A DNA stretch of 11,472 bases from the NCBI GenBank assembly GCA_937907595.1, contig CALCXL010000522.1, positions 1 through 11,472 of the forward strand, read 5' to 3'. Below, in pieces: positions 11,437 to 11,472 of this stretch (position 1 is its first letter; every line of letters starts with the position of its first letter). A program made the translations under genes and the position numbers. This DNA comes from an uncultured Pseudomonadota bacterium. Its GTDB lineage: Bacteria > Myxococcota_A > UBA796 > UBA9615. Under the pieces are notes generated by a model. That model searched no databases, was not told the DNA's origin, and saw only the letters and a program-made list of their open reading frames with translations.

Positions 11437-11472
11437 GATCCCCGAACGAGCTTGAAGCGGGGCGGCGGGATC
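11437..11472 (+). terminator. Possible terminator hairpin after the Cys-repeat gene
   Basis: Six bases past the stop, GATCCC (11437-11442) can pair with GGGATC (11467-11472), and alternatively CCCCG (11440-11444) with CGGGG (11458-11462). The window ends at the hairpin base, so whether a T-run follows is unknown. Confidence 0.3.

Overview
The window is GC-rich DNA, densely packed with leftward-transcribed genes, with many GTG starts and many 1-4 base gene overlaps. Its gene content points to a bacterium that degrades sterol side chains. The best comparison I can recall is the KstR-regulated actinobacterial sterol genes (fadD19, ltp3, ltp4, a DUF35 gene, the fadE28/fadE29 pair, CYP125/CYP142-type P450s). 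The rightmost gene, a Tat-exported Cys-rich repeat protein, is of a kind I associate more with Gram-negative bacteria. A high-GC proteobacterial or myxococcal-type host is therefore as plausible as an actinobacterium. The sequence alone does not settle this.

Layout, following transcription of the minus strand from right to left. A promoter/operator region (about 10689-10730) with two KstR-type 14-mers opens a ten-gene operon: SCP2-type lipid carrier, degenerate DUF35/OB-fold protein, zinc-ribbon DUF35 protein, Ltp4-like protein, Ltp3-like protein, FadD19-like steroid-CoA ligase, classical SDR, hotdog thioesterase, FadE29-like acyl-CoA dehydrogenase, and a short FadE28-like partner. After a 154-base gap with a possible terminator and a second copy of the same promoter/operator module (2073-2101), a second unit holds a cytochrome P450 and a 2,4-dienoyl-CoA-reductase-like SDR that runs off the left edge. 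To the right, a divergent gene (10990-11430) encodes the Tat-signal, 12-cysteine repeat protein, probably unrelated to sterols.

How the genes could work together (inference from family knowledge): the P450 oxidises the side-chain terminus, the FadD19-like ligase makes the CoA ester, and the two-subunit dehydrogenase introduces a double bond. A hydratase, not present here, would add water. The Ltp3/Ltp4/DUF35 assembly would then split the resulting tertiary alcohol by retro-aldol cleavage. Both Ltp proteins lack the thiolase cysteine, which fits an aldolase better than a thiolase. In Rhodococcus, fadD19, ltp3 and ltp4 have been linked to C24-branched sterol side chains, so phytosterol or ergosterol side chains are the favoured substrates. 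The dienoyl-CoA-reductase-like SDR would suit sterols carrying a delta-22 double bond.

The most distinctive non-coding signal is a repeated promoter/operator module, TTGCCG-17 nt-TTCACT, overlapping a TnnAACnnGTTnnA palindrome. It lies at nearly the same distance in front of both transcription units. A third perfect palindrome sits on the SDR stop/thioesterase start junction. No regulator gene, ring-degradation gene, RNA gene, mobile element or CRISPR array was seen.
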